A stretch of DNA of 64,000 nt, from NCBI GenBank assembly GCA_027579435.1, contig JANBPK010000810.1:186001-250000 (forward strand). Reading direction: 5' to 3'. Shown here piece by piece: positions 47,145 to 59,222 of the stretch. The position numbers were made by a program, and so were the translations under genes. Each line of letters begins with the position of its first letter. Position 1 is the first letter of the stretch. The notes under the pieces were generated by a model. The model ran no database searches, was not told where the DNA came from, and saw nothing but the letters and a program-made list of their open reading frames with translations. This stretch comes from Candolleomyces eurysporus. Its lineage: Eukaryota > Basidiomycota > Agaricomycetes > Agaricales > Psathyrellaceae.

Positions 47145-47843
47145 TCAAGAATCCATAAATGAGGGTTTCGTCAACTTGAAGAACGTGTTCTGTGGGCGAG
47201 AAGACACAGATCCAGTCAGCCAAATGCGCAGCAGTGATATTTGAATGCGTGAAAGAAGCCGAAGCGAAATAGTATACAAAAGACGAAGCAAGCACACGCG
47301 CACACACCTTGGTGAGGAGGCCTGCCGTTTAATCCAATCCAAGCCATATGTTCGGCACTTCTTGGGTGCGCATGGTGTGGGTTGTTGGGGGAGCTGCACA
47401 GTCAGCTGGGAGGACCGCCACTGTGATTCCTCTGCTTCTAGCTTGTCCATTTGCGATTCCCCAAAATGTCTGTCTCCGCCCTTGGTGCGCTCGCTACCCA
47501 CAGGCCCCCGACCCTTCTCCACCTCTTCGCTTCCGCCCTCACCGCCTGCCGCTTGAGTCGTCGTTGATGATGATGACGATGAATGATGTAATGACGGGCG
47601 GTTGCTAAAGAGTCTACGGATTTGCTGTCGCGGCCACCTTGCGAAGAAGATCCAGCATAGCAGGGCGATAAAGGCCAGGACGACGACGATGATGATCCCA
47701 ATATATCGATGGACGCCGGGTGAAGTCCAGGACGGGTTTGAGGTATCGTTGTCCAGGCTGCTGTCTGAAGGGCTTGAGTTGTAGATGTCCATGCTCCCGT
47801 TCGTGTCGGTGGTTTGGCAGCTGCCGTATTTGCCTGAGCACAT
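47145..47843 (-). CDS. Small single-pass membrane protein of unknown function
   Basis: I do not recognise it. The start at 47843 gives MCSGKYGSCQTTDTNGSMDI, a short Ser/Thr/Asp-rich N-terminus without a clear signal peptide. One membrane helix follows (YIGIIIVVVLAFIALLCWIF) with FARWPRQQIRRLFSNRP after it, so the positive side is C-terminal (type III-like orientation). The tail is Ser-rich and charged (SERTKGGDRHFGESQMDKLE) with PQQPTPCAPKKCRTYGLDWI. The last 40 codons may be an intron plus a short exon (acceptor near 47196), so the C-terminus is uncertain. Confidence 0.6.
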   Translation of the reverse strand: MCSGKYGSCQTTDTNGSMDIYNSSPSDSSLDNDTSNPSWTSPGVHRYIGIIIVVVLAFIALLCWIFFARWPRQQIRRLFSNRPSLHHSSSSSSTTTQAAGGEGGSEEVEKGRGPVGSERTKGGDRHFGESQMDKLEAEESQWRSSQLTVQLPQQPTPCAPKKCRTYGLDWIKRQASSPRCVRVCLLRLLYTISLRLLSRIQISLLRIWLTGSVSSRPQNTFFKLTKPSFMDS

Positions 47844-48403
47844 CGCGAAAAAATATATTTGAGCGCAGAGAGAGGCACCTAGTGAAGGAGCGAGCGCCGT
47901 GAGGCGTGTGGGAGGGCTAGCAGTGGGGCCAGAAGTAATAAGTTGAGAGGCAAAAGGCGCCGCCCAATGCCTTGGATACGCTGGAATATATAGCGATGAG
48001 ATAAGTAGCGTAGTTCGGAACCCTTGGCGAGCGAAGAGGAAGCTAACCCGACTAGCTTAATATGTGAAGGGATGGGGGAGCAACAGCCCCGGGCTCGCTG
48101 CTGTAAGTAACTACGTCGGCCCAAACCTGAGTACTTTGATCAATTCCTTTGAGCTTCTTTTCGGCATAGCTCCAACCTTCGGGTTCTTGATTCTTAGTGC
48201 GTTGGAGCTCCTTCTCGTCACCTTTGTGTTTCCGCAGGAAAAGTCACCATGCGGCGTTGAAAATATCCCCATTGAAGTAGGTTATTTACTGCTTCTATAC
48301 ATATCAGCCTCCGTATCGATGAAACGTTCAAAACAAGCACCATGAATTAATTCCACGCTTCCTTTCATGAAGACATTTAATCTTATCATCGCCAACAATC
48401 CGT
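47844..48403. other. Spacer between DPS1 and the small membrane-protein gene
   Basis: 560 bp, both flanking genes on the minus strand. A TATATATT element on the minus strand (about 47981-47990) may serve the membrane-protein gene. Nothing else is recognised. Confidence 0.45.
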
Positions 48404-50438
48404 TTAAGGCTCGAGGCGCTTGGGGTCTCTTGGGAAGAGAGAGGCTCGCCGGATGTTGTTGAGTTTCAGGAAAAGCATGAGGACACGTTCCAATCCGATA
48501 CCTCCTCCACCGTGAGGTGCGCAACCCATGCGGAAAGCATCAACATAAGGCTTCATGGAATCGGGATCGACACCCTTGCTACGCATTTTCTCGCATAGAA
48601 GGGCCGGGTCATGGATACGCTGGGCCCCCGAGAGGATTTCCTCGCCTCGCATGAAGAAATCGTAAGAGTTGGAGAGGGTCTGTCAATAGTGTTATGTGTT
48701 AGTGATCGCTAATATCAACTATTAAGGCAGGTGGAGCTTACAGGGTCTTCAGGATCAGGCATGGTATAGAACGGCCGAAGTGCCATCGGGAATTTATCGA
48801 TAATGTAGTAGTCAATGTCATGCTTGGCTTTGATTATCCTTCCAAGACGTTTTTCATTCTCAGTGCTGTTGCGCGACGTCAGAAGGTCAAAGTTTACGGT
48901 CAAAGGTCCAGAGCACGCACTTGATGTCATCCAAGTCCTCTCGAGGGACGCCATCTTCGACAAGCAAGTCGACGGCGTCTTTGAATGTCAGCTTGAGGGT
49001 TCCTTCGGGACCCTCTCGCCACTTGAATTCCTCAGCCGGGAATTGCTTGCCAATAACTTCGATTTCTTTCTTGTACTTTTCCCGAAGCCCACGGAAGATG
49101 CTCAAAAACAAACCATCAAGCATCTCCATGACCTCATGGTAATGCTCCTCGATCGTCATCTCCAGATCAAGACCCATGAATTCTGTGAGATGGCGATGGG
49201 TATTCGAATCCTCAGCACGGAACACAGGACCAATCTCGTAGACCCTTTCGAAGTCAGCGGCGATAGCCATTTGCTTTGCTAACTGAGGCGACTGAGCGAG
49301 GAAGGCACTTCCTATTAAACACCTGAAAGTTAGGAAAACTGGAAGGATCTCTCATGAACTGGATTATCTACCTTTGAAGTAGCTGACTTTGAAGACGGAG
49401 GCACCTGACTCGGTTGCAGCTCCCTGCATCTTGGGACTGTGAATCTCCAGAAAGCCGTTGGCCGAGAGGTAGTCGCGGAAGAGGTCACCGATGGCTCCTT
49501 GAAGCTTGAAGATCGCTTGGTTGGTTTGAGTCTGTGATATCCATCGTCAAGAAGAGTGAAGAGTGAAAGATGCCCGAATAGCTTGTCACACTCACTCGGA
49601 GATCAATGACTCGGTTGTTCAAACGTGTTTCAAGTAGAACCCGATTGAACTGGGCATCGGCAGATTGTACGTCGCTCTCAGGGCGATTGGCATCGTCGAC
49701 CGAGAAGGGAAGACGGCCTTCAATTCCAGAGATAAGATAAACCTGACAGATGTCGAGTCAGAGTCCAGACAGTGACTGGAACGCGGCGATTTTACCTTGT
49801 TGATATGGACCTCAACGTCGCTAACGCTGGCACTCTTAATGAGCTCTTGGACTTTCTCGACAACGCCCTCGACAAGAACGATGCTCTCGGCACCAATGCT
49901 TGCAGTCCATTTCACCATCTGCTTCGAAACTTTTTCGGGCGTAACGATAAGCAGGCCTTGAACCGATTCGGTGCGTTGACGCAGGTTCAAAAAGCACATC
50001 TTGTTTCCTTGAGCACGAGAGGTGTGCACACGAGCACGGAAAAGGACGGTCTCCCCTGCGCGGCCAGAAAAGGTGCTAATCTGATCCCTCGTGCGCCCAG
50101 GACGGCTCTGGGATTGGTTCAGAGGAAGAGCACCATAGCTCTCTGAGGCAAAGTCCTGCAAGTTCGATGAGCTTCACGTAGATAAGCTTAAAAGAAATGG
50201 AGACACACCACTTCAGCTGCGGCTTGCTGTTGGGCGAGCTCTGCCTGTCTAGCGGCCTTCTCAGCGGCCTTGCGCTCTTTCTCTTCTTGCTTAGCCCGCT
50301 TCTTGAGCTCGCTTTTACTTGGGCCAGCGGGGGCATCGACTCTGGATAAGCAGGGTCAGGAGGTGAGCTTGAAACTTGGATAATGAATTCGTACTGCTGA
50401 TCTTGAGGAGGAGGAGGGTTGCTGCTAGAGTCCGCCAT
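48404..50438 (-). CDS. DPS1: Cytosolic aspartyl-tRNA synthetase
   Basis: Class II synthetase charging tRNA-Asp in the cytoplasm. The start [15 protein letters not shown] leads to a Lys/Glu-rich tRNA-binding extension ([20 protein letters not shown]). The OB-fold anticodon domain has [20 protein letters not shown] and [16 protein letters not shown]. Class II motif 1 lies in [20 protein letters not shown]; motif 2 is [20 protein letters not shown]; motif 3 is [15 protein letters not shown]. It ends [11 protein letters not shown], as eukaryotic enzymes do. There are several introns. The start is 271 bp from that of the aspartate aminotransferase gene on the opposite strand. Confidence 0.96.
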
Positions 50439-50709
50439 GTTGAGTTCGAAAAGGCTCGAGATCAAGTTTAGAGTCAGTAGTATTTCAAATTCAGGGATCA
50501 GATATTACATCATTATGCTGATAATCTGCTAACCCAGTTTGCTAAATAAATAAATAAAATCATCACCGGAACAATTCGCCGACGGGCAATCGGGGATTCA
50601 ACCAGCCACTAACACGCCAGCGGGCTGACTCCCCCTTGATCCCTGTCTGTTTTTTTCCTCGATACCCCCTCCTCTCTGCCCGTTCTTGGATAGACTGTAG
50701 ATTTTAGCA
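50439..50709. promoter_or_regulatory. Bidirectional promoter of DPS1 and AAT1 with a TGACTC core
   Basis: 271 bp with TGACTC at 50626-50631 (core of the Gcn4/Cpc1 amino-acid-control site, without the final A) and a (TAAA)n run at 50543-50559 that could keep nucleosomes away. Confidence 0.5.
50543..50559. repeat. (TAAA)4 microsatellite
   Basis: Four TAAA units plus one A in the middle of the DPS1/AAT1 promoter. Confidence 0.9.
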
Positions 50710-52306
50710 ATGCTCCAAGCCGTTGCACGTAGAACTGTCACTGGTGTGAACGCCAGCGCACTCCGGTCCCTGTCCACCTGGGCCTCCGTCGTCCAGGGTC
50801 CCCCTGATCCTATCCTTGGTTGGTATCATGGGTCCTTATCCACCCGGGTCGCCTTTATAGCAATTTCTATGGCCCGTATTGCTCAAATCCATGTACGCTG
50901 ACATGCCGTGTGTGTTCTTCTTTCTACAGGCATCACCGAAGCCTTCAAGGCCGACAAAGACCCTCGGAAAATCAATTTGGGCGTTGGTGCCTACCGTGAC
51001 GAACATGGCAAGCCTTACGTTCTTCAGTCCGTGAAGAAGGTACGAAAAGCGTCACCTCTTTCCAGCTCGACTCTCATCACATGAATAGGCCGAGGAAGCC
51101 ATCGCGGCCCAAAACCCCGACAAGGAATATCTTGGCATTACTGGCCTTCCAGAGTTCACCACCAGAGCTGCTCTGCTCGCTTACGGCGCTGACAGCGACC
51201 CATTGACCCGAGGAGCTGTACGTTTAACATACTCGCCACTTGAACACCCCTATTCAGCTATTCTTACAGATTTCTGTCACTCAAAGTATCTCGGGAACCG
51301 GTGCCCTTAGAATTGGTGGTGCCTTCCTTGCTCGTCATTACCCTCATGCGAAAGCCATTTACCTGCCCACCCCAACTTGGGGTAACCATATTCCCCTCTT
51401 CCGTGATTCGGGTCTCGAAGTTCGTTCGTACCGCTACTTCAACAAGGATACTATTGGTCTAGACTTCGAGGGCTTGAAGGCCGATCTCTTGGTAAGCTTC
51501 AGACCATANTTTTTACGGGTGTTCTTATGACTTACAGCTGTTCACAAGGCTGCTCCCGAGCATGCTGTCGTCCTTCTCCATGCTTGCGCTCACAATCCTA
51601 CTGGTATTGACCCTACTCCCGAGCAATGGGCTACCATTTCCGATATCGTCAAGGAGAGGAAGCTCTTCCCCTTCTTCGATATGGCCTACCAGGGCTTCGC
51701 TTCTGGTAACATCGCGCGAGATGCTTTCGCCGTTCGCCACTTCGTTGCACAGGGCCATCAAGTCGCTGTCGCGCAGTCTTTCGCCAAGAACATGGGCCTC
51801 TATGGCGAGCGTACTGGAGCGTTCTCCTTGACCGTTGCCGACCCTGAGGAGAAGGCCCGTGTCGACAGTCAGCTCAAGATTATCATCCGACCCATGTACT
51901 CCAACCCTCCTGCCCACGGCGCTCGTATCGCCAGCCAGATCCTGGGTGACCCTGCTCTCTATGCCCATTGGGAGACTGAAGTCAAGGGAATGGCCGATCG
52001 CATCATCAGCATGAGGGAGAAGATCTACTCTATCCTCACCCATGACCTCAAGACGCCCGGAACCTGGGACCACATTAAGAACCAGATTGGCATGTTCAGG
52101 TGAGTTACGTGGGGACTGTCATTAGTGCTGTCACTGAAAATTTTATTAGCTACACTGGTTTGAAGCCTGATCAGACTAAGGCTCTTGCCGAGAAGGCCCA
52201 TATCTACATGACTTCCGAGGGCCGTATCTCGATGGCTGGTTTGAATGGCGGCAATGTCGAGTACTTTGCTGAAAGCGTAGATGCTGCAGTCCGTGGCAAG
52301 TTGTAG
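50710..52306 (+). CDS. Aspartate aminotransferase, mitochondrial
   Basis: PLP enzyme converting aspartate and 2-oxoglutarate to oxaloacetate and glutamate; part of the malate-aspartate shuttle. The presequence is [20 protein letters not shown], then [14 protein letters not shown], the usual start of the mature enzyme. Visible sites include [65 protein letters not shown] and the PLP lysine in [17 protein letters not shown]; the substrate-binding Arg lies in GRISMAGLN. It ends [13 protein letters not shown]. An N at 51509 is in an intron. Divergent from DPS1, so two aspartate-using genes share one promoter. Confidence 0.96.
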
Positions 52307-52506
52307 ATTATTGTCCCTGTTGAAAATGACCAGACTGCTTTCCTTAGTTAAGAAAGGGTGTTTCCTAATCCGGAGATATGACGGTTACGCAAACCGCTTA
52401 AAGCTTTCGGCTACTGCGGCTAGAATCATTCCTTCGCTAGCGACATAAGCTTTTCTTCGTAAATTATTTTTATTTGCCTCGTTTTCTCTCTCTCTTCCTC
52501 CCCACC

Positions 52507-54429
52507 ATGTTCCTCCTCTCCCCCAGCACCGTCTCCCTAGCCCCTGTATTCCCTGGCCATTATCCAGAAACCCCTGTCAGGGCGAGGCTGTATGAATTGC
52601 CAAATGCCAGTAAAGACACCCTCGAATCAGGCGACACGACCCTGGTAGGTCTCGCCCAGGCTCGCGCAGTCCAGAGCATTCGCTGACCGTCCCAAGCATG
52701 CGATACACCAAGGACATTTCAATCCTCCGATGAATGGAACCGGCGGGGACAAGGCGAGTATCCGGTGTCATAAATAGTGGCTGCTTTGATATTGATGGTT
52801 CTTTAGTCGGAAACATACCAAATTGTGGGTAAAATATTTTCATTACTTCGCGATCCCGAACATCTCGCATTTTTACTGACTTTACCAAATAGGACGTAGA
52901 CGAGGAAGATGATGCTGCTTATAGCGACGAGGACACATCGGCGGAAGACGCTCAAGAATTCTCGCCCGTGGCCACTTCCGTTTTCCTCGACTCTCCGTGC
53001 TCGCTTAGTAGTGTTGAGCCTCGCTCACTTGCTGAAAGCGAAGAAGACGACGCCTCCTCTTCTCGCTCTACAATATCCTGTCGGAGCACAATTAATCGCC
53101 CAATGCCCTCCGATCACGACCCAAACACCTCGAGCGTGCATTACAGAATGTCCGACCTGCCCTCCATTAGAAGCGAGGTATCTACCACCTTTGGTTCGGG
53201 CACGAATCGCACATCGCATCCGCTAGATCAAGCTCGATGCCCGAGTTCACTCTCCCTGGACGTGGAACTTGTCGGCTTACCCACAGCGAACCAGCCTGAA
53301 CGTGCTAATCACGGCGTTTTCCTCGATAATGACACCTCGCACTACTTCGGCGTTGATTTCTCTTGCCTCTCTCAACCAGATGGAATGAACGCTTGGACAC
53401 TGTCCCTCGGAACAGGTTCCCCGCTTCCGTCTGTTTCAACTTCCGAAGAGACACCTCGGTCCGGTACATCTTCCACCTTTAGCAGCCCAGGAAACTTCGC
53501 CACTACTCGCTATCTCTCCAGCGACTGCTCTTCCCCGTCGCTTTCACTTGACTATTATGGCCTAGAGTCGGCGGTGCCTACGCCGGTTTACGGAACGCAG
53601 ACACCCCTTGACAATGACGATATTTATGGCGATCCCAGCCCGCCGTACGAACCCAGTCCAATAATCCCTGAAGATGACCTATCTCCTCAAATATATGCGC
53701 CACCGCTCGTTGTCGAGGAACCCAAAAATCATTTTAAGGAGGCTTTGGATGATATGAAAAAGTTTGGCCACAAGCTGAAAAAAAATGTGGAAGGCGAGGC
53801 CAACTCTCACCCTGAACCGCAACTCAAAGACAAAGTCCAAGCCGTCCAATAGCTCAGCCGAAATTCCATCGGCGGGTCTCGACACAAACCCCGACCCTGA
53901 GACCCCGTCGGAAGAAGATGCCCCTGAGTATAGGAGTCCACCTGGTCTTTCGGAATTGGTATGCCTCCGTGCCGTCGATTGTATGTATTTATGCTGACGT
54001 AGAATCTCACAGAGCCGTATAGACGAAACGGAAGAAGAGGAGGGCTCCGAGGGCTCCGGTGAGACGCCTAAAATTATGGAAAGCCGGAGGAAACTACTCA
54101 AACCCCAGACGATGGCTGAAATCAAACATATCCGACGCAGGACACTACCTGCAACCCCTTTGAACGATCCATCCTCCCCAATGGGTTCCCCAATCATCGA
54201 GATAACTCAACGTCGTCCTCGGCCACGGTCACTTGTGCTTAACCCCTCGCCGAACCTTAGGAATTCGGCAGACCTTAGTTTGTCGCCGTCGCGCCTCCCT
54301 CCTCTTGATATTGCGCAGATGCACTTCCCAGAGGGCCCTCTTCACTCGACGGAAAGTGACTCGGCTATCGCTGCTGCGCGGAAAAGGAGGCGGTGGTCGA
54401 CGCCTCTCTCGTTTTTCTCTAGGCCATAA
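52507..54429 (+). CDS. Ser/Pro-rich disordered protein of unknown function
   Basis: I do not recognise it. Exon 1 (52507-52644) is MFLLSPSTVSLAPVFPGHYP to LESGDTTL. A 248-bp intron leads to exon 2 (52893 onward), acidic then Ser/Thr/Pro-rich, with many SP and TP sites (possible kinase targets). In exon 2, DDMKKFGHKLKK lies before an A8 run (53778-53785). With eight A the frame stops at 53852; with seven it goes on through SKPSNSSAEIPSAGLDTNPD to an intron at 53958 and the last exon, which ends RRRWSTPLSFFSRP. The last exon has further PRPRSL and SPSRLPPL stretches. There is no membrane segment. It could be a signalling scaffold; this is a guess. Confidence 0.65.
53778..53785 (+). other. A8 run with a frame break in the Ser/Pro-rich gene
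   Basis: Dropping one A changes the reading from a stop at 53852 to a frame that is open to a good donor (53958) and continues into a Ser/Pro-rich last exon. The early stop could instead be natural, which would leave the last exon unexplained. Confidence 0.6.
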
Positions 54430-54784
54430 ACCCCTGAACTTTTGCGCTTCGGCGACACCTCAGCTCCTCTCATGTCACTCATTAAACCCACACTCTCTTT
54501 CTTTTCTTCGCTTTCGCTTTGCCAACTTCACGCTTTCGAATTCTGGGACTCTGTTTGGAACAATAGCATCGCTGTGTGTAGTCTGCGTTGTCGAAAAGTT
54601 TTATAGCTTTTCAAAAATTTAGAACTGATTGTAACGTTGTCCTTCGACAATCGTTGTATTCAACTTGACCAAGGACTACATATGTACTCTAATTCCGGTT
54701 GATGATGTGACGTCTTCACTCTTAATGACAAATACCACGCTGTTCTTATCTTGTTTCTAACCACCGAGGTGACTCCAGGATACG
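54430..54784. other. Spacer between the Ser/Pro-rich gene and the dienelactone hydrolase gene
   Basis: 355 bp, 3' flank of one gene and promoter of the next on the same strand. No clear element is seen. Confidence 0.5.
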
Positions 54785-56399
54785 ATGCTCATCACCAAGA
54801 CATTCCAGGATGTTCCTACCAAATTGGACGCTAGTGGCCGTCCTATTAGGATTTTCATAATCGCTCCCAACTTGCCGAACTACCCGCAAGCCAAGTTTCC
54901 AGGTGCGATATCTCCGGAACCCAGATTATCTAGGATGCGCGATGATGTCCATATACCGAACCGCGATATCTGACCTACATTCTACCTAGGTGTTGTCGTA
55001 TTCAGGCATGCATGCCTTCCTTTCGCATTGGATGAAAGGCAGAGACTGATAGCCGCTGGATCTTCATCTCGCCGATTTCAGCGAGATCTATCAGGTTACT
55101 GGTCCTGTCGAGCGTTTCGCCGGCCAGATTGCTAGCCAGGGCTATGTTGTAGGTGAGTGTCGACCCAACCACGTATTAGTTTTCAAGGTCAAGCTTCTGA
55201 TCTTGGGCGTGCAGCGATCCCCTCTGTATATCATGAATTCGAAGGACCAGAGCCGATTCCCTATGATGTCGAAGGTGCCGTAATGCGCTAAACGAATCTC
55301 GTTTGTTTGGCGACCTCTGACATTGCGGTTCGGGTAGGCACCGATAGAGGAAACAATTACAAGGTGAGATCGATCCATATTATCCTTTAGATATGTCGAA
55401 AGGGGCAATGGTAACTGAACCGGCGTACAGATTGAAAAGCTAGTTGAGGCATACGACGAAGTGGGTCATTACTCCTCCTACAATCGGGGGTGTCGGAATC
55501 GAGATATCGAACTATGCGCGATGTAGGATTGTACTCTTTCTGTCGATCTCTTGACAGCCCACCCAAACTGTAATGGCCGGATTGCAGGTGAGTGTGTCGT
55601 TCTATTTCTAACAGGGCAACACAATGCCATTCCTGACAATGACCTCCACGGAATTCTAGCAACCGGCATGTGCCTAGGAGGCCATCTTGTGCGTTCCTTT
55701 TGACTGAATAATGTTTTCGAACGTCTTATAAAGTCAAATTACGACTACTTCTTGAAGGCGTTCAGGGTGAGTGCTTCTCAATCCTCATTGGCACAAAAAC
55801 TCACCAGCGAGAAAGGCTGCCTTCGACCCCAGAGTCCTATCCTCAGTCTGCTGGTTCGCCACTGACATCCACAGCTCGTCTCTCGGAAAAGGGAAACAAG
55901 ATAACACCCTCGCTCGGATTCGCAATGGTGATATAGCCAAGACAACGGAAGTAGTTGTAGGTTCTTTCTGCCTCGATTACTCTCATCATCGTCTCTCAAA
56001 TCGAATCTTATTCTCTCAGATGATATTTGGAAAACAAGTCAGTGATCAACCGTGACGACCGTCTTAGAGTTCTTATCTGGATCGAACGTATTACAGGACA
56101 CCCATGTCCCTAGGAAGGGAAGAGACCTTATCCGTGCAACTCTAGAAGACGCCAATGTCTCTACTTCGGTAAGGAAATGTCAACTCCATACCCTCTCATT
56201 TGTGTTATTCACGCAAGGATAGTTTCTAGAAGTTCAAGCGCAACACGCATTCATCCGCGACGAGTCATCCAAGGGTCGATGGGATGCAGCATTGACTCGC
56301 TCGCTCTTCACGTATATGTTGGAAGTGTTTGAAAGGACCATCGGCAGGGATCTTGGCCCGAGGGTCGAGCTCAACGAAAAACCAAAACATATCTGTTGA
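54785..56399 (+). CDS. Dienelactone hydrolase family protein
   Basis: Alpha/beta hydrolase related to carboxymethylenebutenolidase; the natural substrate is unknown. It is built from many short exons. The start is MLITKTFQDVPTKLDASGRP with RIFIIAPNLPNYPQAKFPG. Next exons give VVVFSEIYQVTGPVERFAGQ, with the family Glu, and YVVAIPSVYHEFEGPEPIPY. The nucleophile Cys is in ATGMCLGGHL, followed by AFRAAFDPRVLSSVCWFATD. The catalytic Asp is in MIFGKQDTHVP and the His in EVQAQHAFIRD. All triad residues are present. It ends VELNEKPKHIC and converges on TEF1. Confidence 0.9.
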
Positions 56400-56768
56400 T
56401 TTCCGCTCTCAAGTCGCTCATGTTTTATAAACCTCGTTATACTTGACCAGATTCTGACAGTTATGTGACATGCGACGAAGCCATTCAAAATCTCAGCCGG
56501 TTTCGTGGTTGACACATCTACTCACCATTCCAGATTGAAAGCTGCTGTCTCGATCTCAATGCAACAAATGATATATGGCGGAAGTGCAGCGTTCATTTTT
56601 GGAAGGCGTATGCATGCGACATCGTAAGGCGCCGAAAATCGTGATAGGTGAAAAAATACAAATGTCGTGATGGTGATATAGCACAATTGCAGGTCAAGAC
56701 CAAAGAAAGAGCAGAAAAAAAATAAACGAGCGAGAGAAAACAATGTTACATTTGGTTCTACATCTAGT
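56400..56768. other. 3' flanks of the dienelactone hydrolase gene and TEF1
   Basis: 369 bp between converging stops. No gene is seen; the minus-strand frame that covers it is read-through beyond the last TEF1 intron donor. Confidence 0.55.
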
Positions 56769-58493
56769 TTACTTCTTCTTGGCAGCCTTCTCAGCGGACT
56801 TGGTGACTGTAATAGTTGCATGTCAGACAAACGATGATACGGTGAGCATAGACTACACGTACCCTTGCCACCGGACTTGTCGGTCTTCTCAACGGACTTG
56901 ATGATACCGACGGCAACGGTCTGCCTCATGTCACGGACGGCGAAACGACCGAGAGGAGGATACTCGTTGTAGGACTCAACACACATAGGCTTGCTGGGCA
57001 CGAGCTTGACGATGGCGGCGTCACCAGACTTGACGAACTTGGGGTTGTCTTCGAGAGACTTGCCAGTTCGGCGATCGATCTTCTCCTTGAGCTCAGCGAA
57101 CTTACAAGCGATGTGGGCGGTGTGGCAATCGAGGACAGGAGCGTAGCCAGCACCGATTTGACCGGGGTGGTTGAGGACGATGACCTGGGCGTTGAAGGAG
57201 GCAGCCTCCTTGGCGGGGTCGTTCTTGGAGTCGGAGGCGACGTTGCCACGGCGGATATCCTTGACGGAGACGTTCTTGACGTTGAAACCAACGTTGTCAC
57301 CGGGGTTGCCCTGCTCAAGCTGCTCGTGGTGCATTTCGACGGACTTGACTTCGGTGGTGACGTTGGTGGGGGCGAAGGTGACGATCATACCGGCCTTGAT
57401 AATACCAGTCTCAACACGACCGACGGGCACAGTTCCGATACCACCGATCTTGTAGACATCCTGGAGAGGGAGACGGAGGGGCTTGTCGGAGGGACGGACG
57501 GGGGGCTCGATGGCGTCGATGGCGTCGAGGAGGGTCTTACCCTTGACGGGACCAGACTTGGCCTCACGAGTCCAGCCCTTGTACCACGGCATGCTGCATA
57601 AGAACGTTAGTTACGATCAAGAGCTTGACAACGATAAGCAACTTACTTCTTCGACTCCTCCAACATGTTGTCGCCGTGCCAGCCGGAGATGGGCACGAAA
57701 GCAACAGCCTTGGGGTTGTAACCGACCTTCTTGATGAAGTTGGAGGTTTCCTTGATGATTTCAGTGAAACGATCCTCAGACCACTGCAAGAATGACCATC
57801 AGCAAATGCTGTACACAGAGGGCTATGATTAGACTGACCTTGGTGGTGTCCATCTTGTTGACAGCGACGATGAGCTGACGGACACCGAGGGTGAAGGCAA
57901 GGAGAGCGTGTTCACGGGTCTGGCCATCCTTGGAGATACCGGCTTCGAATTCACCAGTACCACCAGCAATGATGAGGATAGCACAATCGGCCTGGGAGGT
58001 ACCAGTGATCATGTTTTTGATGAAGTCACGGTGACCAGGGGCGTCAATGACCTACGGGGATAAGGTGAGACGACTCATTTAGATAAGATGAAAAAAAAAA
58101 CCGGGACATACGGTAACCATGAACTTGGGGGTCTCGAACTTCCAGAGGGCGATATCGATAGTGATACCACGCTCGCGCTCGGCCTTGAGCTTGTCAAGAA
58201 CCCAAGCTAGAGGGAGAAAGGCAGAGATCAGAACAAAATCAGTGATAAAATTTTTTCAGATGACGTACCATACTTGAAGGAACCCTTGCCAAGTTCAGCG
58301 GCTTCCTTCTCGAACTTCTCAATGGTACGCTTGTCGATACCACCGCACTTGTAGATCAAGTGGCCAGTGGTGGTCGATTTACCGGAATCGACGTGACCGA
58401 TGACTGAGGGAGATGATAAGCGATGACGACGACGAGCGCTTGATAAGATTGATACACACCGACGACGTTAACGTGGGCCTTTTCCTTTCCCAT
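56769..58493 (-). CDS. TEF1: Translation elongation factor EF-1alpha
   Basis: Carries aminoacyl-tRNA to cytosolic ribosomes. The start is [20 protein letters not shown]. GTPase motifs: GHVDSGKS, switch I RGITID, DAPGHRD, NKMD, and [10 protein letters not shown]. Domain 2 has [16 protein letters not shown]; domain 3 has [20 protein letters not shown] and [17 protein letters not shown]. The last exon is [12 protein letters not shown]. Codon use is strongly biased to C-ending codons, which leaves long open frames on the opposite strand. A 5' leader intron lies at 58506-58691. About 460 residues, normal. Confidence 0.98.
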
Positions 58494-59222
58494 TTTTAAG
58501 TAGTTCTGTGGAAGAGGAGAAGGCGGTCAGTGCCTGATGGTCCAAGATCGCACACGATATGAAGAAGAGACAAAAGTTTTAGACTCTGGACACTGTGCCT
58601 CATCGCAACGACTTCTGGGGGATCCATCGAAGATCGCAGACATCGCCGGAGGGCGCTGTGGGCGAGGAGAAAGGACGACGAGGACACTTACTTAAGGTCG
58701 TGAAGGAGGGGAGATGGTGGTTGAGGGAGAAGAAGATGGGATGAATCCAGAGATGCCAATGTTTCCCTGTTATATTGGGTTCGCGGCCAAATTTTTTTAT
58801 CGATAGTATGATCTGATGGCTGATAAAAGAGGCGTGATCTTGTGACTCGGTGCGGTACCGGCGCGGTCCCCGTTTTGGCAGGATGATCCGCCCATCGCGC
58901 CTCCAGTGAGCGTCCTCGAAATGCACATCCATTGGAAATGTCAGTGGCGTGTATGGTACATGGTACACTGGGCTTTTCTAAATCTAATAAGTTATAATCT
59001 ACAGGATGATATGGACTGCTTGCTGTGCGTGATGGAGATGCCACAATGGGAGACAAATTCGAGGAATCACATCAAGTCATCAACTACAAATATGAAATAC
59101 ACCTAACGGTCACTGATTTGGATAAAGAGCCTATGACGGCGTGGTTCATGCCCTAACCCTCCATCGATAAACAGGCATCGACGGAGGGCATGTGTCCTTC
59201 TGACGTTTACACCTTCCAATCA
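58494..59222. promoter_or_regulatory. TEF1 promoter and leader region
   Basis: 729 bp between the stop of the PASK-type kinase and TEF1, both on the minus strand. It contains the TEF1 leader intron and a T7 run (58793-58799). No TATA box was fixed. Confidence 0.55.
58506..58691 (-). other. 5' leader intron of TEF1
   Basis: On the minus strand, donor GTAAGT begins at 58691 and acceptor CACAG ends at 58506, 12 bp before the ATG. Length 186 nt. A leader intron is usual in strongly expressed fungal translation genes. Confidence 0.7.

Noticed and set aside
57113..57601. 162-codon plus-strand frame inside TEF1
   Set aside because: Antisense of strongly biased EF-1alpha codons; composition is explained by that bias.
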